Assembly (NCBI RefSeq): GCF_963676685.1
Contig: NC_092350.1
Coordinates: forward strand, 38,964,873-39,028,872
Length of the DNA stretch: 64,000 bases
Source of the DNA: Mytilus edulis
Lineage: Eukaryota > Mollusca > Bivalvia > Mytilida > Mytilidae
Direction: 5' to 3'
The notes beneath the pieces are model-generated. The model worked only from the letters and a program-made list of their open reading frames with translations, was not told where the DNA came from and did not search any database. Positions 59,277 to 64,000 of the stretch are shown one piece after another (positions within the stretch are counted from its first letter, which is position 1; the number at the start of each line of letters is the position of its first letter). The translations under genes were made by a program, and so were the position numbers.

Positions 59277-59500
59277 TCGAGCCTGTGACTTTTGTCCCAG
59301 AAAGCTCGACATAGATATAGTGATGCCCCGGGTTGGCGGCATTAGCTGAATTCTTAAAAGCTCTATATTTTAGAAGATGGAAGATCTGGATGCTTCATAC
59401 TTTGTATATGGGTGCCTCATGTTATAAAATTTCCATCAGTCGCATGTTCAATGTCCTTGACCTCATTTTAATGGTTCAGTGACTACTTAAAAAAGATTTT
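59277..59500 (+). repeat. TCGAGCCTGTGACTTTTGTC dispersed repeat
   Basis: Begins TCGAGCCTGTGACTTTTGTC and AGAAAGCTCGACATAGATAT, continues GGCGGCATTAGCTGAATTC and ends in CATGTTCAATGTCCTTGACC. I recall this as a common bivalve repeat; only one copy is in this window. Confidence 0.5.
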
Positions 59501-59566
59501 TTTGTAATGTGAAATTATCTCTTATTATAAGTAATAGGTATTTTAGAAATATTTCCTTACATATAA

Positions 59567-60500
59567 ACAAGAGTGCACTCTCTGAAATGTCTGGCCTTTT
59601 TTACTAACCATTGACATTATGTTGATAGTTCTAAAAGTTCTAAATATAAAGCCTTACTACAACTATTACATTAACTTAACATAATCCAAGAAAATGAGAT
59701 CAAGGTCATATAAACCAAACAAGAAATACATGTACACCTTACAATCATTCAATACACTAAATATAGTTAACCTATTGCTTGTAGTTTCTAAGAAACAGAC
59801 CTAACTTAGAAAATTTAACATTGACCAATGACCATTTAAATGAGGTCAATGTCAGATGAACCATGCCAGGCAGACATGTAGTTGACTTATTGCTTATAGT
59901 TTGAGAAAAACAGACCTAAACACAAAAAACTTAACACTGAGCAATGAACCCTAAAATGAGATCAAGGTCAAATAAAACCTATGAGACTGACATAAACATC
60001 ATAAATATCATAAAATGTTTCCATACACTAAATGTAGTTGACTTATAGCATAACGTATTTAGAAAAAAAAGACCAAAACTCAAAAACTTAGCTTTGACCA
60101 TTGAACAACGAAAATGACGTCAAGTTCAGATGACACCCCCCAGTTTGATATGTACATCTTACAATCATTCCATACACCAAATATAGACCTATTGCATACA
60201 GTAAAAGAAAAACCAGCCAAAACACAAAAAAATCAACTATAACCACTGAACCATAAAAATGAGGTCAAGGTCAGATGACACCTACCAGTTGGACATGTAC
60301 ACCTTACAATCCTTTCATACACAAAATATACTAGCCACACTGCTTATAGTATCTGAGAAATGGACTCAAGTATCAAAACTTAACCTCTTTACTGATCCTT
60401 GAAAAGTGGTTGAGGTCAAGTGAAAATGTATGATGGGCATGAGGACCTTGCAAGGTACGCACATACAAAATATAGTTATCCTATTCCAGGGTATAATAAT
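59567..60500 (+). repeat. Tandem array of about seven diverged 130-bp units
   Basis: Units share ATGAGGTCAAGGTCAGATGA, ACATGTACACCTTACAATC, CATACAC(A/T)AAATATAG, ACCTATTGCTTATAGT and GAAACAGACC(T/A)AA(A/C)AC. Spacing is about 120-140 bp and copies are well diverged. No reading frame persists through the array. Confidence 0.75.
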
Positions 60501-63500
60501 TTGACCAAATATACTATATCAGTTGTTCATACAAGGGGAGATAGCTGTAATTTCCCTCTGCTATAAAAAGGAGGAAATCTTGAACTAGAAGACAACAATT
60601 TTTTTTCACAGATAAAGATTCCTTATCTTCTAAACCATGACAGTCCTATTTTGTTCAGTAATGTTGAACATTTGTGACTCAGTGAGCATATGCAAATAAC
60701 CTTGGATATACTTTTCTGGATCATAAGCTGCTCAAGGGATACCAGTTGCTGTAGAATAACCTTGACCTTCAAGTCGATTCGGTGCTCTTTCAAGTGTCAT
60801 TGCAATGACTACAGGATACGTATACAGAATCATCAGAAATGGAATCACATTGAGCAAGTTCTCATAGGTAAATCATAAACAAAAAATACTACTTCAAATT
60901 TAAACAAGGGAATTTATTAAAAAAACAAAAACAAAACAAATAAATATATATAACATGTTTGTAAAGGCATTTACTTAACAAGGGGTATCTTAGTTATGTG
61001 AAAGTATGGACAAAACTCTATGGAGAATGATAAAAACAACTTCTATATTTTCTCAGTTTAATTTTTTTTTTCAAAATGCTTTTTATATATTAAAATCTGA
61101 TCAAAACAATGAAAATAACAAAACAATAAATAAATAAATATATACATAAATTCATTACAAATTCAACAAAATACATAATGTAGATACTGCTATAAAAAAA
61201 GTATGACTCATGACTTAAATAAAATGATAATTGTGACTGAAACATTTTAATATTAAAGTTAGGAATGTCTGTTATAATACTTTTTTAAAAATGAAATGAG
61301 ATCTGATTTATGGACATTTTTTATAACATTATTTTTTGTTATCACAACTCTGTACAATAACCATGTTTATCTTTTTAATTTGACTAGTGAATGCAGGTAC
61401 ATACAATCTTGTTTCTATTATTCTTCAACAATTTATTCTTTACCCGACTTTAGTTATTGAAAGTGTGTTTTGTTTGATTTCAGTTCTTCAAATTTTCTTA
61501 ATTTCTTTTAAATTTCCTACTGTTATTTTGAAGTCAGGGAAAAATGCAACCATGTCTGATGATGTAGCATAGAAAGAACACATCTTTTTGCAGATCATTG
61601 GAAAAGAAGGAATAAGTTTGTCTGCATATCTTTTAAAAATCGTTAGAGACACAGATTCTACCACCAAATCTCATGCAACTTAATATTTCTCCACTTAAAA
61701 AAATGAATTTTCTATATTCTAAACCCTTGGTGAGCCTCAGGACATAAATATTGCATTACACTCAATGCAGTGGTATGATCTATATTTACATTTTAATCAA
61801 GTAGACATGAGAGAATATAATGTGTGTACTCTTTTACAGTAATGAAATATACACGATCTGACGTTTTTTGTTTACAGTTTATGTTCTTCACAACGCTATG
61901 AAAACATCTAAAAAGGATATATATGTAAATGAAGACAGATGTAAAAGTATTTTGCAGTGATAGTTTGTAGTTAAAAATACACAAAATATGACTTCAATAA
62001 AACAAATACCCTTTATTATGCATAAGGAGCAAAAAATTTGTCGCAAGTTTTAAGGGTGTAAAAGAGAATGAGTGAGTTTTATACACATCAAAAGATGGTA
62101 AGTTAAATAATTAAAACTTCATATGAAATCCTTACTTTCAAAATTTGAAGATGTATATTTGTTGCTATTTCATATCTAAAGAATTTTGGAAATGAAAAAA
62201 CACACAATTTTGATTTATCATGATAGTCTGTTTCAAAGAATTGGTATTCAATTGCAAATTTAATAATACTGATCTTTTTTAATTTTCCAGTTGGCTATCT
62301 TGGCTGATTATCCATCATAGTTATCCTGATTTTCACAGACATTGTAATTTCAAAGATATGATACTTTTAAAATGTTTTGATTCAGCATTGATGGCTATGT
62401 TAATTTTTTTGCAGCACAACACAACATTAAATTAAAATATACATCATACATGTAATTCAGGTCATATCTAAGATATGGAATGTGTTACCTAACAATTGAC
62501 CAAAATGAGACATGTATTAAAACAAATGAAATTGTGTTATCTGGTTATCATAGGTGCACATAGAAATCAAACATGGAGAAAAGAGTTTGTCTTCCTGATT
62601 AAAATTTTTTTTGGCATAGAACAGAACAATGTTATAAAGTCACAAAGGAAAGAAGTAAGTATATTTATATATGAAATATTGAATGCACTTTCAGCCCCCA
62701 AAAAAATCTGTAAATGCATTAAATTGCATGCAAAATCAAACAAATATAATTTAACATGTTTCTTTAAATGTAGATTTTTAAAAAATCTTTAAAAGCAATG
62801 GAATTGCTATATTTTCCCTTCAAAATGATCTGGATTTACAATTTTCAAGTTTTAATCCCATTATTAAATCAGACAATTTTTAAAAGCTTTCTGCCTATAT
62901 AAATAAAGTTATTCTGTTAGATACAAAAATAATATTGAGAGGTTACTAAATAAATTATCAAATCATTGCACTAGATATATTTCAATAGCACCTTCTTTTA
63001 ATATGCATTAAAAAAAAAAATTTAAAAAAAAACATAAATATGTATATGTAAATCACATTTCAAATTAGTACCTCATAAAATGCTTCATATAACATTCATA
63101 TAACAACAAATGGATTTCAGTGAAAAGCAAAGATCGCCAAATAAAAAGCATTGCACAAATACAACATCTTGAAATAAATATGATACATGGTCCCTTATAT
63201 TTTTAAATCAAAAAGTCTCTGTTTATATTGTACAAATCAATTATAGAAATATGTTTATTCTAAGATAAAACTTTAAAAGTTAAAATCTTTAAAGAATTTA
63301 CTATCATTGTTATCAGTGTTTTGTATGTACCAATCATTATAAAAAAAATACACAAAAACATACATTAATTAAGAGGGTCTAGAGATAAACAACCAAACCT
63401 ACTCCCTCCCTTTTTTGAACCAAAAAATATAAAGGATTAACTTGATAGCAAGAGAATATCCCATAAACACAAGGGACATTGATAATGTACTCAAACCAAT

Positions 63501-64000
63501 ATAAATTCTAGTAGTTCAGGATATCATTTGAAGATTTAGGCAAATGGTAATTCAAATTTGAGCTGACAACCTAAAGCAATCTCATAACTTATTTTATACA
63601 TAAAAAGATCTTTCAAAATCACTGAAATAAAATCTTTTGATATTGATGAACAAGATTTCAAACCTTTTTCACACAGCCATATCTTGTTTTTTTAAAACTC
63701 GCACATTTCTTAAAAATTTGATTGTTTTTTAATAAAAAATCTGTTGTACTAAAGCTGCCATATCAATGTTTTTGTTGTCCTATTCTTTCTTTTTATCTAA
63801 TATACACATTCATAGTCATTTACAGGGCACTTTGTCTCACATGCAGTCATGTAGAAAATCCCTGATGATCTGTGATATTACAAAGACATGGAACTTTCAA
63901 CTTGAAATTGATAATACTTTGTTGTTTCTAAGAGTTAGAACACTAGAACTGGCTGTTGTCGTACATCTAAAACATCTAAAATATAGAAAAAATAATGTAT
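60501..64000. other. AT-rich region without a supportable gene
   Basis: Short frames only. A stretch at 60690-60880 is less AT-rich than the rest and open in more than one frame, but none has a recognisable domain or clean splice borders. From 61 kb on, A and T homopolymers dominate. Parts could be 3' untranslated sequence of a gene beyond the right edge. Confidence 0.35.

Noticed and set aside
60690-60878. Possible exon with hydrophobic frames on both strands
   Set aside because: No consistent splice borders, a stop within the best minus-strand frame and no domain recognised; probably repeat sequence.
62496-62792. Open frame of 98 codons near the right edge
   Set aside because: AT-driven composition and no recognisable domain; the neighbouring sequence offers no supporting exon.

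Overview
This is nuclear genomic DNA from an animal, most likely a bivalve mollusc of the mussel (Mytilus) kind. It is AT-rich, its genes are split by GT-AG introns into small phase-consistent exons, and it is full of dispersed repeats that I recognise from mussel and other bivalve genomes: the 'GGTATGATTGCCAATGAGACAAC' family, the 'ATGCCCCACCTACGATAGTAGAGGGGCATT' family, the 'CTCACTTGTCCCTTCGGGACAGGTGAGC' family and the 'CAGTGGCGGATCC' family. The species call rests on recalled repeat families and was not checked by a search.

Layout. (1) 1-1418 (+): the 3' coding part of a gene joining a protein kinase C-lobe to a Nudix-like domain. (2) 1419-14316: no conserved gene found. The left part, to about 8.2 kb, is repeat-rich, including a 3.8-kb stretch with inverted ends and a motif array inside an inverted repeat. 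The right part is AT-rich, with several foldback elements; some of it may be 3' untranslated sequence of the next gene. (3) 14317-27561 (-): a 13-exon gene I reconstructed by splice phase, 455 codons, whose C-terminal third matches PRAS40 (AKT1S1, Lobe in flies), the Akt substrate and mTORC1 regulator. Its upstream part, with two Cys pairs and a probable coiled coil, is absent from vertebrate PRAS40. (4) 28.9-34.2 kb: repeats, including two elements with clear terminal inverted repeats and a tRNA-derived SINE. (5) 34256-43165 (+): a 7-exon alpha/beta-hydrolase, 372 codons, with a 5'-truncated LINE (L1/Tx1-like) in intron 5, flanked by an 11-bp target-site duplication. (6) 46924-56318 (+): a 9-exon ankyrin-repeat protein, 417 codons, with a Mutator-like non-autonomous transposon (166-bp inverted repeats, 9-bp target-site duplication) in intron 1. 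(7) 56.3-64 kb: repeats (tandem arrays, a SINE) and AT-rich sequence without a supportable gene.

The three complete genes have no visible functional link. The PRAS40 gene and the hydrolase are transcribed away from each other; the hydrolase and the ankyrin gene lie in the same direction. All exon joins were checked by reading frame, and exon lengths sum to whole codons in each gene (1368, 1119 and 1254 bp). Transcription starts, 5' untranslated exons and polyadenylation sites are mostly not resolved.
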